Positions 12,000-24,600 of a stretch of DNA of 64,000 nt are shown in pieces; positions within the stretch are counted from its first letter, which is position 1; each line of letters begins with the position of its first letter. The notes under the pieces were generated by a model, which worked only from the letters and a program-made list of their open reading frames with translations, did no database searches and was not told the origin of the DNA. The DNA is taken from contig OY282605.1 in assembly GCA_958298945.1 (NCBI GenBank), positions 21,988,811 to 22,052,810 of the forward strand, written 5' to 3'. The DNA comes from Atherix ibis (Eukaryota; Arthropoda; Insecta; Diptera; Athericidae). Made by a program: the position numbers and the translations under genes.

Positions 12000-13430
12000 A
12001 TTGGGTGGCAGAGTTTAAACGAAACCGTACCAGCTGCTAAGATGAACATCGATTGAAAATACAAAGGCTAGCAGATATAGCAGATAATATACGTCGCATA
12101 TTGACTGAAAATTTGAACATGAGAAGAGTGTGCGCAAGATGGGTGCCGCGTTTGCTCGCAGTGGAACATAAACAGCGTCGTGAGGATTCATAACCAGGAG
12201 TTATGAATCATATGGATCCATTACGTTCTTAGATTATAGAAGAACTGGATAGGCCTCTACACAAAAATTCTGTTCAAATTTTTTCGAGAATACATTCGTA
12301 ACAACGCACACACTTGTAAAATAACCTATAACGAAATACTTCATATTCTGAAATAAAAACTTCCTATTTACTGTCATAGAAAGTAAAACTATTTATGCAA
12401 ATGTAATAATTTATACTGAGTTATTTGTAAAATATTTAAAATTTAATAAAACCGCACTTAAACTTTCACTTTGCGATAAGTACGCATATCTAAATGGAAA
12501 GAAAAGTATGCAAGCATTTCGGTATGCTCACATTTCATGGAGAATAACGTGTTTTAAAACTCTCCGAATGTCTACAAAATTGAGTCACTTGATATTTAAT
12601 TGTTATTTACGAAATAAATAATAAACCTAAAAAAAAATTGTATTTAATAACAGAAAATTCGAAAAAAATAAATATATTAATATATTTTTCTTTGGAATAA
12701 GTGAGTTAAAATGCATATTAATTATGCTTTTGGAATTCCTTAAATTTTTATTATGAAAACAAGATGTCAGTGGCTGTCATGTCTACATAAAAAATCTAAA
12801 CAAAAGTATGCAAGCATTACAATTTCTCACCGCTTTTGAGATAATTTAGACAGAAAATTGCGTATGCATATACGAAAATCTGACGTTTGGGCCTATTCAG
12901 GTATTCTTTAATTTAAGATTACGTTACACCTGAGATGAAGGAATTGTCAAAACAATGGGCAGAAAAGAAAAAATCGGCTCCAAAGAAGACAGTTGCATCT
13001 GCTGGCAAGGTCATGGCGTCAGTTTTTTTGGATGTGCCTCGGATTATTTTTATTGATTTTCTTTTCAAAAAGAAAAAAACAATCAACGGAGAGTATTATG
13101 CGAACTTATTGTGTTATTTCATCAAGACAATATACCAGTTCACACATTCGTTATCGTGATGACCAAAATCAAGAGTTAAAGTTCGAATTGCTTCTTCACG
13201 CACTCTATTCCCCAGATTTAGCCCCCTCGAATAATGTTCTCTTTCCAAACTTGAAAAAATAATGTATCAGTGGTAAAAGATTTGCAATGAATGAAGAGGT
13301 AGAGTCTGTAGTTAATGGCTATTTTCAGATGCTCAAAAGGTTTTACTATAAACAGGATAGTATAAAGGTCTTACTATTGAACATCTCCCGGAAAAGTGTA
13401 TCGAGCTAAAAGGATTAACATTAATTGCAA
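12000..13430 (+). mobile_element. mariner remnant interrupted by a P-like element
   Basis: Left part (to about 12227) translates to RRILTENLNMRRVCARWVPR, the conserved block before the first catalytic region. The right part resumes at 12926 with YTPEMKELSKQWAEKKKSAP, then FIDFL, TINGEYYANLL, PDLAPSNNVLFPNLKK and KCIELKG. Reading across the insertion restores collinear transposase. Stops and shifts mean it is dead. Terminal repeats were not identified. Confidence 0.85.
12228..12917 (-). mobile_element. P-superfamily-like non-autonomous element, copy B (690 bp)
   Basis: Complete copy inserted in the mariner above. Ends are CTTAGATTATAGAAGAAC at 12228 and the inverted, imperfect counterpart ending TTTAAG at 12917. 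It is flanked by a perfect 8-bp target duplication ATTACGTT (12220-12227 and 12918-12925). It is reversed relative to copies A and C-F and lacks the THAP-like exon. No coding capacity. Confidence 0.88.
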
Positions 13431-14504
13431 CAGTAAAAATTACTAATATCGAGAGTTGAGAAATAAAGATATTTTTTCCCAAATTTTTTGTATTTTCTTT
13501 ATTAGGTCGGGTAATACTGGGACTACCCTTGTTTGGAAGTTATTTTTATTGCATATTAAAGTAAATTTAAGACCATTATTATTTAAAAATAACATCATTC
13601 AAATAGCCTACACGTCTTTATTGGCAGCAGGTGATCCGAGATGTCCATTTTTGGATAATTATTCCCTAGAAATTGCTTAAGATTTAAAGGACGTGAATGA
13701 CATTAAATTTCCTACAAAACATCTCTGGAAAAGAGTATGCCATTTAAAGTTTTTTGTTCATTTGAAAAACAAAGAAGACCTAAGCATTTTAGCAATATTA
13801 CGTGAAGTATTCATGGTGAACAGGAGGTATTTTCCCCATTTTGCACATTACTTTACTACGACAAGTGCAAATAAGAAATGAATTAAAAATATAAATAAGA
13901 GTAGTAAGTAATATGCAAGTTTTGAGAGTGTTTTTGAAAAAAGTTTAGATCCTTTAAATTTGCTGCACGAGTCAGAGTGTATAAAAACCTGTAAATGCAT
14001 CACAATTCTGTACACTTGTGCTGTAGAAACTGTAATGCTCACACCAATGCCTAATCAAATGCTCACAGCAACCCGCACAACTGATCCCATCCAATCCAAT
14101 TCTAATATCAATGCAGTAAATTTGACGCATCCGGACTTCTTTCAAAAAGTATTCCAGAACCCGCATACTACTACTACTAATGAGTTTTTATTTATTTTTA
14201 AATTTATTTATATTTTCTTTTATAATATAACTGAAATTAATTGTTATTAAATTCGATTATTCGTATACTTATAGTGGCGTTCATTTGAATTAATACTTTT
14301 TATATTAAAAAATATATTTAAGAAAAGTCAACTAAGAAAGTTAGCTTAAAACTTGTTTTCATTTTTAGTTTTTATAATTCATTATTATTAGTACGTGGTA
14401 TATGACCTAAACATATTTGTAATTTTAAAAAAATCGTTTATTTTTTATAACAATTTTATTCATTATTATTGTATCGGGTAATTTTTTACTATTTGGTTTT
14501 ACAT
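13431..14504. other. intergenic DNA, origin unknown
   Basis: Contains several short open frames (13456-13680, 13693-13881, 13960-14250) with no recognisable family. I see no start context, splice signals or conserved motif that would make them genes. Confidence 0.45.
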
Positions 14505-14830
14505 GTTTTTATTTTTGACAGTTCACACGTGCAACGTGACTTGGGTCAAAGTCAAAAGTGCTCAGTTAGCATTGAGAATGGACATGTTGAGAGATGAGTT
14601 GGGTGAGCAATTTATCTCACGTTTCCGACCGGTGAGTTGGCCACCAAGATCGTGCGATTTGACGCCTCTAAACTATTTTTTATAGGGCTACGAAAAGTCA
14701 CTCGTCTATGCCGATAAGACAGCGTCACTTGCAGCCTTGGAGGACAATGATACACGTGTTATTAGCAAGATACCAGCCGAGATACTCCAAAAAATGGTTC
14801 AAAATTAGGCCTCTCGCATGGAGCACTTAA
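14505..14830 (+). mobile_element. Tc3-like (IS630-Tc1-mariner) transposase fragment
   Basis: Translates to LRDELGEQFISRFRPVSW followed by PPRSCDLTPLNYFL, a stop, and GYEKSLVYADK. This is the hallmark third-Asp region and C-terminus of a Tc3-like insect transposase. Only the 3' third remains. Confidence 0.85.
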
Positions 14831-16603
14831 TAAAAAATTTTATACATTTTTGCAATTTTTCTGTGTTTTTTTTTGGAAATTTGAAATTCAAATACTTAAA
14901 AAATCACCCGTTAATAATAAAATTTAACAGTTTTATAATTTTAAAAATACCATTCCAATTAATTAGTATTTTTTTTTTTTTAAATAAATTGCCAATATTT
15001 TTAATATTTTAATAAAACTGACGTTTGCCAATATTTTTAAATTTATTCAAATGCAAATTCTTAACTATCTCAAATATATGAAAATGGGTCTTATAACACT
15101 TTCAAAAACAACGACTCTATTATGATTTCATCAATTTATTATTTATATTTAATGCTTAATTCAATATTTAAGTTCACCAAACATTATATAAACATTTATT
15201 TTGAATTCCAATTTCAACAATGCTGCCACATCTAAGACATTAAAAATGTCAATATCTTTTGGCAGTACTACGAATCCAACTGCAAATCTTTTTTTTTATA
15301 TTTCGATTCGTAGAATTTTGCTACCAAAAACCAACAAGATTTTTATCTGAAGTGCACTATAATGTTTTTATTGCTGAAATTAACAGAACATTTTTAAAAA
15401 CTTTATGATAAAAACAAAATGGACGTGTGTGCACTTCCATTAGATTGTGAAGGTTTTTAAAAATTTAGACAACGCTTTTTAAAATTTAGACAGCGCAACT
15501 GGATACGCTGCATTATTAATAGATTAAATTTATTTAAAAAAAAAAAAAAAATAAAAAATCAGTAAATTTTATTTGATAAGAAATAAAGAAAATTGATTCG
15601 AATTTTTTGCATTATCCTGTGTAATAAAATCTATTTTCCAAACTGGAAGAATGTGTTATTATTGAATTCCTACAAAATATAAAGCGTTATTTTTAGATAT
15701 GACAATACCATCAAATCAAAATCAATAAACTTAAATCAATTTGTTTGTTTTCGAAAATCAATTTAAACAATATTAAATTACAGTCCGCAAGCTTTAGTCG
15801 ACTTGAAGACATACAATTCCTAAGAGTAAACAGTATTTAAAGAAATGTGCCTGACCAAACCTAATATGCTGACAATATTTATAAATAAAAATAGATAGCT
15901 TAACTGAACAAGTATATATTTTCTGTATACTCGTAAGTTACGAGTATGTATGGTCTCATCGATATTTACGATTATTCTAATAATTAAAATATCATCGCAT
16001 TCTCAGTCCAATTAAGACAAGAATGACTTTAGAATATTTTCGTTAACATAGGTCAGGAGCAATGTTGACCATAATTATGATGGGTGAGGAGAAGTTGGGG
16101 AGCTAAGGTATTGAATATATTTTCACGAGCATTAAGAGTTCATGGATTCAATTATTCATGACGGAAATACTCGGGCGTGTAATTTGAGCGCCATTTTTTA
16201 GTTTACTTGTTCATTCTATTGTGCTTCATTGGCATACACCCAATAAATATTCAATTTTTCTTTTCATAATATTAATGCAGAACCTCTAAGAATATAGTCT
16301 TCCATTGTAATAGATTTTTAACAATTTATTAAAGGGATTTTATAAAATATTTTCTTTTTATGATGTACGATGACTATTCTTAAATAATAAGCAGATTTTT
16401 TACTTAAATGACATATAAGCAAGGAGCTTCCCTGCGTAAGGAGATTTACTCTAAATTCGGACGACAATAGCAAACGACATGTAATTGTTGTTGTCTGAAA
16501 ATTTTAAAACCTTCACCATCTTATAGGAACGCACAAATTCCGACGACTACTGCAAACGACAAACGTTTTTTCATTGACGTTGTAGTACTGTCACACTTTT
16601 CTG
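14831..16603. other. AT-rich intergenic DNA, nothing recognised
   Basis: No gene-like frame. Near 16527-16548 a segment with CCGACGAC is inversely matched near 17487-17510, so the next element may sit inside an older inverted-repeat element. Confidence 0.5.
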
Positions 16604-17445
16604 CTTAGATTAAAGAAGACCTGGATTTATACGCAATTTAAATCGTCAGAAATATTATAATTTTGTAGCTGAATTATTACAAAAGCGGCGAGAAATTGTA
16701 ACGCTTACATACTTTTGTGTAGATTTTTTATGTAAACAGGATACTCTCTGACATCCAGTATTCGTAATAGGAATTTATTGAATTTCAAAATCAAATTTAT
16801 ATTTATTTTAATTCACTTACCGGAAATAAAAATGCAATTTAAACACAAAGACAGGCAATTTTTATTTTTTGTACAATCTTTTGATATGAAATGGAATTAT
16901 TGTATTTTAGGTTTATTATTTATTTTGTAAATATCAATCAAATATGAAGCGCTTCAATTTTGGAGGTTTAAAAAACGCCATTCTACATGAAAGTGGTAGC
17001 ATACTGAAATGCTTGCATACTTTTGCTGTTTTTCAACTTGTTATTTTGTCATTTCTCGGAAAGTGCAAATGAAAGTGCAGTTTTTATGTTTTTTGAAGTA
17101 CACGTATTTACGAAAAAGTAAGTATTTATATAAATAGTTATATTGTTGATAACATTTAATAGGAAGTTTTTATTTCAGAAAATGAAGTGTTCTATAAAGT
17201 GTTGCTGGTAATTCAACGGAATGAGTAAGCTGGGAATTTCTTTCTTTCGGTAAGTTGTCATTTTCAGTTTTACTACAGAAATCAATAAATATTTAGTTTA
17301 TGATGTCCCTAAATGGCTGTTAATAATTTATTTGGTCCAAAAAGTGATTAAAAAGTGAAAAGTTTGGCATTCAATAAATGTAAACAAATATGATGTTGAC
17401 AGTTCAATGTTTACCAGAAAATAGTTCAGTGGCGGCGTGCGAATT
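16604..17445 (+). mobile_element. P-superfamily-like non-autonomous element, copy C (right end lost)
   Basis: Left terminus CTTAGATTAAAGAAGACC at 16604. It keeps the best THAP-like exon of the family. A leader exon ends at 17117 (donor GTAAGT), the acceptor CAG ends at 17178, and the exon 17179-17249 starts AAAATG and is followed by GTAAGT. The exon reads MKCSIKCCW, then a stop; shifting by one base gives CCGNSTE, and a further shift gives MSKLGISFFR. This matches a THAP zinc finger start (paired cysteines, then SFFR) carrying two shifts. The right terminal repeat is absent. Confidence 0.72.
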
Positions 17446-19507
17446 TATTAATTTTTGGTAACTGAAGTAGTTGTGAATTTTCATTGTCGTCGGATTTTTG
17501 TTCCTACCTTAAGCTAGATTTCTCAAACTAACGCTGTTAGTTTCAATTCACGAACGACAAGGACAATAAAAAAAAGAACACATAATGTAAAACATCGACA
17601 ATTTTTTTGGGAACGCGTGGTTAGCATTCAAAATTATTTTCTGTATGTCCAAATGGGTTCAGTATATACCAGCTTATCATCCTAATGATGGCAAGTGTCT
17701 AACAAGGGGCAAAAGTAGATATAGTGGATATACCGAACCATCAACCGAATGATTTGCTGATGCAATGCAGACGATTTATCCAATGGTTGATGGTACGAAA
17801 AACCTAACAATGCTTTAGGGGTGTGAACCCTGAAATTTTGGTAGGCGTTCCTATAGGAGTACAAAAGGAAGATCGCTCTAAATCCAGAGTAAGCTGCTTT
17901 AAATGCGACCTCTTGGTCAGGCCCTCCCTCGCATTCTTCGGCGGACCGGTTTGACATTGTCAAGACTCTAAGGACCGACAAGAATGGGCACTGACTATTG
18001 GCGTGTGATTTGAGGTGGGTGTGGGATTTAGGGCGCAGTTCCATAGATTTTCCTATTTTAATCCATACATATGCTTAGCTTAACCATGAGGGTGGGTGGA
18101 TTGAAAGAAGAAAGTCATAAAGTATCCATCTCTATGACCACACGAAACTGGTTACGGGAGGAGGATATGGCAATAAGCTTAGGGTAAACGCAGGTAATTT
18201 TACAAATAAAAGCAATTTGCTGGTCTTAAATGAGCTGAGCTATAAGTCATATATCCATATGGGTCTTATTACTGTTTTGTATGTAAATAATTTTTTGTCG
18301 ATTGTCAGTTTTGACTGTTTATCTAAAAGTTTTTATAGTTGTCTGAAGCTATCGGTTTTGTTTGTGGATTTTATATCAAACGTTTATCCATACAGTTCTT
18401 ATTTACCCATCTGATTCTTTTGTGGAATAATATTATTATTAATACGTATAGGAAAAGATGGCTCTCGATAAAGAGTAAAAGTATCATGAACACTTTTTTT
18501 CCACTTTCTGAACCAGTTTTGAAGGGAATCGCTATAGTTTTATAAATGGTAGAGGACTGTATTTAAGTTTTTATGACGTTACAGGATGAACAATTATTGT
18601 GGGTATAAATATTATACAGGATAGGATAGGGAATATCTCGGAGAATTCGACATTTTCGGCTACTTGAAAATATCTTTTGGCGAGGTAGAACCTGCCATAA
18701 TCAGTCAAATGCATTAGAAATATCTATGAATACGCCTAGACAATATTTTCTCTGCTCAAGAGAAGATACTATAAAGTCTACAACATGATGACACTGTTGA
18801 ATTGGGAAATGTTCAATTCCAAATCCCACCTGCTGAATTGGAATTATGTTGCAACATTCAAAAATAATTTTGTAACAATTAAAAACATTTTTGTAATCAA
18901 AAAAAATTTTAGAAATTAAAACAGTTTTTTTTTAAACCAAATAAAATTTATGCAATTAATATGATAGCCAACACATTTTTCTCAATATTTTCGTCGTTCT
19001 TATTTTTTATATTGATTTTTTGTTGATTTTACGAAGCCAACAAAAAAAATTTCTTAAATTAACAAAATTCCATTTATATTCTTTTGTTCTCCATCATTTT
19101 TATCTACTATAATGTCTCTACGTTCTTATAAGGTCTCCCCATTTGTTCAAATATTTACATATACCGACATCAATACTTGTAAATGAAGTTGTACTCTCTA
19201 CACATATTATCGCATGTTTTCAATTTACATAACTAAGAAAATTAATTTTATGTAATTTTTTTGCGTATCGTAATTTTTATCAAATCAATAGTGTATCCGT
19301 GATAAATATTCCGTAAAAGTGCTCGTATAAATCCACTTAATCCAATTTGTATTTTGAAAAGTAAAGTTTTATGGAAATTCAGATTTTGATAAAATTTTAA
19401 TTTTTTTTGTTTTAATTTTTAAAACTTTGCTTTTATACAAAAACAAAAACAAAAATAAAACAAAAAACATTATGGATACGACAAGACTTGTGTTGCCAGG
19501 ACTCGAT
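17446..19507. other. intergenic DNA with one dispersed repeat
   Basis: 17690-18050 is relatively GC-rich and has an open frame on the minus strand (120 codons) that I do not recognise. 18084-18165 matches 10250-10310. The rest is AT-rich and featureless. Confidence 0.5.
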
Positions 19508-20257
19508 TCTTTGCTTGCACGTGTTTTGGCTCGTCTTCAATTTTTGCCCATTCCAAAAAATGGATCAAAGAATTTGTTTCGGGAACAAGAAAAAGTCAGA
19601 GGTGGCCAGATCTAGGGAATACGGTGGCTGCGGCATTATTAGTGTGTTGTTTTTGGTCAAAAATTCACGCACAAGGAACGATGCGTGAGCAGGTGCGTTT
19701 ACATGGTGCAAAAGTCAATTTTTGTTCTTCCACAAATCCGGGCGTTTCTGGTGGATTGCTTCTCGCAAATGGCGCATAACTTGCAGGTAATATTCCGTTA
19801 TATCCTGTGGCAAGATCTCATGATTTACCACGCCCCTGCAATCGAAGAAAAATGTAAGCGAAGCCTTCATATTCGAGCGAACTTGGCGCGCTTTTTTGGG
19901 TCTTAGATCGTTCGGCAGCTTCCATTGGAATGATTGAGCTTTGGTTTCCACGTCATAACCATAAACCCATGATTCGTCACCAGTTATGACTCTCTAGAGC
20001 AAATTTGGGTCGTCGCAGACAGAGTCCAACAGCTCTTTAACAATGTTAATGCGATGCTGTTTTTGGTCGAAAATTGTCAAAAATCGAAGACGAGCCAAAA
20101 CACGTGCAAGCAAAGCAGCTGTCAAAAATTAACTGAACATTCAAAATGGCCGAACTTGTCGGCATGAGTATCAACATAACGCCACAAAAAAAACTAAAAC
20201 CGAATGTACGTAACCTGCAGAAATTCAAAATTCGCAATACTTTTTGAACAGACCTCG
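19508..20257 (-). mobile_element. rearranged mariner (CGAGGTCT family), copy b
   Basis: Right end is the family terminus (AGACCTCG then TA at 20258). The left side carries an inverted copy of the 5' subterminal region (TTGCTTGCACGTGTTTTGGC). This is fused to the transposase body at GTTTCGGGAACAAGAAAAAG, the same junction as copies d and e. The outer left arm is missing. Transposase sequence (RPDLWKNKN on minus) is broken. Confidence 0.85.
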
Positions 20258-20262
20258 TATAC

Positions 20263-20764
20263 TGCGTTGTCCGGAAAGTAATTTCGTTTAAAAAAAAATA
20301 AAAATGAAAGAAGATTTTCTTATACTGAATTAATATTTTATTCAATTAAATATTTTTCAGTCTGATTCAATACCCTTTGCAATTTTATTCGCCAGTTTGC
20401 ATCAATTAATGCCTTTATTGTGTCTTTATTAGCTTCAACATCTTCGAAATCAAAATTGCCGGATCGAAATTTTGCAAACCATTTTTGGCACTGGCGCTCA
20501 CTTAACACATCTTCTCAGATAATTTGTTTTCTTGCCTGAACATCATTTTTATCTTTTCTATAGTAAAAAAGTAAAATATGCTGAAAATTTTGTTTTTCAC
20601 TTTCCATATTTTAAAGGGTATCAACCAAAAACTACTATGCAGAATCAAGCCTTGCTATGTCAGCTGTTAAAATACATATGATTATATGGCTTAAGTGTGA
20701 AGTTGGTTGTGATTAAATACAATTAAGTCCTCTGTTGGGAAGAAACGATATTACTTTCCCAATA
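20263..20764 (-). mobile_element. mariner, GTTGTCCGGAAAGT-terminal type, internally deleted
   Basis: Left end (GTTGTCCGGAAAGTAATTTC) and right end (ATTACTTTCCCAATA) are inverted partners. Minus strand between them encodes only N-terminal transposase, with SERQCQKWFAKFRSGNFDFE. Same family as 58789 and 63635. It abuts copy b within about 5 bp. Confidence 0.85.
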
Positions 20765-22499
20765 AAATGGAGAATTTTAGTCTAAGACAAAATGTTACCT
20801 TGAATTTTATATATATTGACACAGAGCAGTTATTTTCTGAAATATGAAGTACAAAATTATTAACTCGTTACTTTAAAAAATATTGCCAATAATAACGTTT
20901 GTGTTTAAAAAAATTCAAATTAAAAAATGCATTTATGGGCAAATTATATGTCAAAATAAACTTAGTTTCTTCTGTATTCGAAAAGAAAAATTATAATGTG
21001 CAAACATATTAAAGTAAAGACGCAATTTCCAAAGTCTTAAATTAGATTTATAAAAATAAAATAAAATTGATTCTGCCTGCTCAAAGAGTGCTGTGTCATG
21101 GGCTTTTGTGAGTTTGCAATCATTTACTTTTATTAAATTTTAACATTCATATTTACAAAATATTATTGTTTTTTTTTAATTTATAAATAAAAAACAAGAT
21201 GATTAGAATGTTTACTAATTTGTATTGATATTTAAATAAAAATACTTAATTTTACTGTAATAAATGTTTGTTTTTTTCATCTTACAATTTTAAATATGAT
21301 TAAAAGTTGGCAAAAAAACAATTAATTTTCGGTGAGACAAATTTTAATCTCACAGTTGTCAGAATGTTGAACTGCCCAAATTTAGATTTTTTTAAAAAAA
21401 AAATTTTAATTGGATCCCATCATCACAAGTCCAATGTTTAAAGTCGAAAGTTCGAATAAATTGCATACATTTATTATTTATTCGTTTTTTGGTTGTTGTT
21501 ATTATTTTCTTTTGAAGCTTATAATCAAATTTAAATTTATTATCATTTGATATTATTTAATTTAGAAATTTGCAACAATTTACTTTTATTAAATAATGAT
21601 TACTTTGAATAAATTTTGTTTTGCTTATCATTGAACAAAATAAATTCTAGAATAAAATTAGTATCATGCAAATCATCAAACTGTATGTATTTTCATCAAA
21701 GATGGGAACAATTTGGTTAATTTGCAGGAATCACTATGGTTTTCCTATAGAAAAGTGATATTAGAAAATTATATCTAAAATATATTAGATAACGAATAAT
21801 ACCAGTCCGGATTAGAGCGATATTAATCAGAGATTATTTTGTACACTTTTATCTCATCGAATATTTTGAAGCTATTTAGTTATTTCCTCTAAAAATGATA
21901 AACTTTTCCAACAATATCGCTCATCGGAGGTTTTTTTTTTATCATGTTTATTAATACTTAACGAAAATGTATTTAGTAAACATTATCAGAAGACTTAAAT
22001 ATGTTTCCACTTTAGTATTTACTATATTTTTATCACAAATTTTTCTACATTATTCATCTCTATTATTTATGTTATTTTAATAATAGAAGAATGAATTTAC
22101 TTGTATTAAATAGTTTAAAACTTATTAAATATTTTTTATGCATTAAAATATTCAGATTATTTCTCTTAAAAATAATTTGGCATTTTCTTATATAATCTGT
22201 TATTCTTTGCAAAAATATACTCATATTATTTAATTCTTTGTATCTAATATAAAATGTTTTCTTAAAAAAAATTACATATTTTTAATATAAGTTTTAACAT
22301 AAAAAATTATCATCTAACGTAGTATTTATTTATATTAAAAATTCGTTATTATATTGTATATAAGAGATGGTTTATTGAATAATATATAAAAAATTTTAAA
22401 AACTTTGTACGAAAATGCTAATTCTGAGGTAGTAATATTATATTATTTAACATGACTTATCTGTCATTAAACATAAAAGCACGAGTCGCCTACGACCAA
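20765..22499. other. AT-rich intergenic DNA, nothing recognised
   Basis: No reading frame, repeat or inverted repeat that I can support. Confidence 0.55.
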
Positions 22500-24003
22500 A
22501 GGGATTGAGTAACGCTCAAGCAATGCACCACCAATACTGGCAGTTTATAGTCAGTAACCAATTACAAGCTGATTAACTGTTAGTGGCGAGGTCTATCTAA
22601 ACCTCTACTGTCATAAGCAGTGACAGCGCCCGAGACAATTACCAATATCTCCCACCAGCGATCCGGAGACTGTACCCTCCCTATGAGTATTAACTACAAC
22701 CACCACGTTGTTACCTGTGGAGCCTCACCATTGTCGGGCACAGTGTGTTTTAACACCATGGGGCAAGCCGATTCCCTTAGTACCAATTTTTGTTTTAAGT
22801 GTACTTCGGTTTGTACTCTGCTCATGGAGCTACGGTAAGAAATCTTGTAAATCCCTAGGCACCACTACAGCTCAGGTACGCAGGTTCGCCAAGACCCGAA
22901 AGTACAACCGGAACGGCCTTGGTCTTTTATCCGGTTGTAGCCACCTTGCGTGCCATTTACACACTTATTCACGCACCATTCCCGCCACGGCAAATATTAT
23001 GACATTCATACTATTCTCTTATACCTAACACTCCACGCACATCCACACTCCCATCATTCACCACGATCCCACATGCACCTAGGTCACGCAAATCCCCGTA
23101 CAGGCCACAATCAATAAAAAGGTGCTTGGCACTCTCCTCGGCCGCTCCGCAAAAATATCTAGCCTCCGCAGCCAAACCACGCCTGTACAGGAACCTATTC
23201 ATAATGCCATGTCCCGTGAGTAAATACCCAAGGTACATAACAAATGCAAATCCATATGCAGAGGCAAAGCACACATCCGAAATGAACATGTGCGTCTATC
23301 TACCTTCTCACTCTCATCCCATGACTTTGCCAAATTTCATATATTCAGACCAGATCCTGAACCTCTTCATTCATAAACGTACAAATAGCAAGTGGGATGC
23401 CCCGCCGTAGAGGGTAGTGAATCCTTCCACGCAGCACCAGCAGGTCCTTTCAAACATGCATACAAATGCAAACGCTGAACTGAATTTATGCCCACCCTTG
23501 CACACTGGTGGCGCATAATGTCACCCCATACACACGACGCATACATTGCACACGGAAAAAATACACCCTTGTACAGGACTTTCACCGCTCTGGAACAAAG
23601 TCCTCATTCTTTGCGAAATACTCGCACCAGCTTGCCAACCAAAGTGGCTACGCGCCCTCTTAGTTCAGCCTCTCTCCAACCTTTACTCCAAGGTAACGTA
23701 CTGCCCGCGCGTATCAGACCCCGACCGCCTCTAAACGAATATTGAGCGGCTTACTGGTCGCAAAAATACCCCTAACAACATACACACAGTCTTTGTTTCT
23801 GAAACATTCACTCCCATTCTATTCTCCCATTCAGACACCATCTGCACATAGCGGCTACCTCAACCGCATACCTATTCCCACCCTCAATCACACCGGAACC
23901 GGTCTCCTCCAACTGCACCGAGCGACCGTTCATTATTATATTCCAGATGGCGGGGGCGGTAACAGATCCCTGTGGACAGCTACGCATCATCTGCCGAAGA
24001 ACC
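22500..24003 (-). mobile_element. R1-like non-LTR retrotransposon remnant
   Basis: A GC-richer island. Minus-strand frames in order: RSCPQGSVTAPAIWNIIMNG (reverse transcriptase motif) near 24000-23940; YKGVFFPCAMYASCVWGD near 23570; and YLLTGHGIMNRFLYRRG followed by SAKHLFIDCGLYGDLRDLG (C-terminal zinc-knuckle-like region of R1 ORF2) near 23240-23070. 22620-22990 probably represents 3' untranslated sequence, since it resembles 55400-55690. Frames are disrupted and the catalytic core is missing. Confidence 0.78.
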
Positions 24004-24600
24004 CTAGTTCTAAAATAGACACTTTTTGAGCATTTTAGAACAAAATTTTCTTCACCGATGAGGCTCATTTCTCTATCGGTGCAGAAGTTAATAAATAAAA
24101 TTGCCATATATGGAGCTCTAAAAACCCACACTGTATGTGCACAAAGTGAGCTTGTATTTCTTTGAAAATGAAGAAGGAGAAACTATTACCGTCAATTCTG
24201 AGCCATGTGGTCTTATAAAAACCGATAAGATTTTTATCTGGACCATATTTTGGTTTAACAAAATAGTATCCACAAGTCACAGAACACTATAAAAAATTTT
24301 TTGTAACCTGGAAAGTTCCTAGAACACGGTTATTTCGAGATTTGATAATGTCAATTGACGTTCAAGATCGTACGATTTGACTCTATTGTACAATACTTTT
24401 TCTTATAAAACTTGGCTAATAATTGTGTTTATGCAAATAATTTTAAAACTTTTCGATCATTTAAAAAACAAAATTTGTTACTTAATTGCCGAATTACAGC
24501 CTAAAATGTGCGAAAAAGTCATTAAAAATTATCTCAAAAGCTTCGAGTCCTGTAGTACATTTTGTCTAACTGTTTAATAATTGGATAACTCTTTAACACT
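24004..24600 (+). mobile_element. Tc3-like transposase remnant
   Basis: Begins with a decayed FTDEAHFSIG block (first catalytic Asp) at about 24050. This is followed by FENEEGETITVNSEP near 24155-24195 and a C-terminal stretch (AELQPKMCEKVIKNYLKS) at 24490-24545. Inserted in or abutting the R1-like remnant. Confidence 0.78.

Noticed and set aside
17682..18044. 120-codon minus-strand frame as a gene
   Set aside because: No domain, start context or splice signals are visible, and it lies beside a dispersed repeat; it remains unassigned.
22620..23745. Several plus-strand frames in the GC-richer island
   Set aside because: They are shadows of the minus-strand R1-like sequence or its untranslated end.
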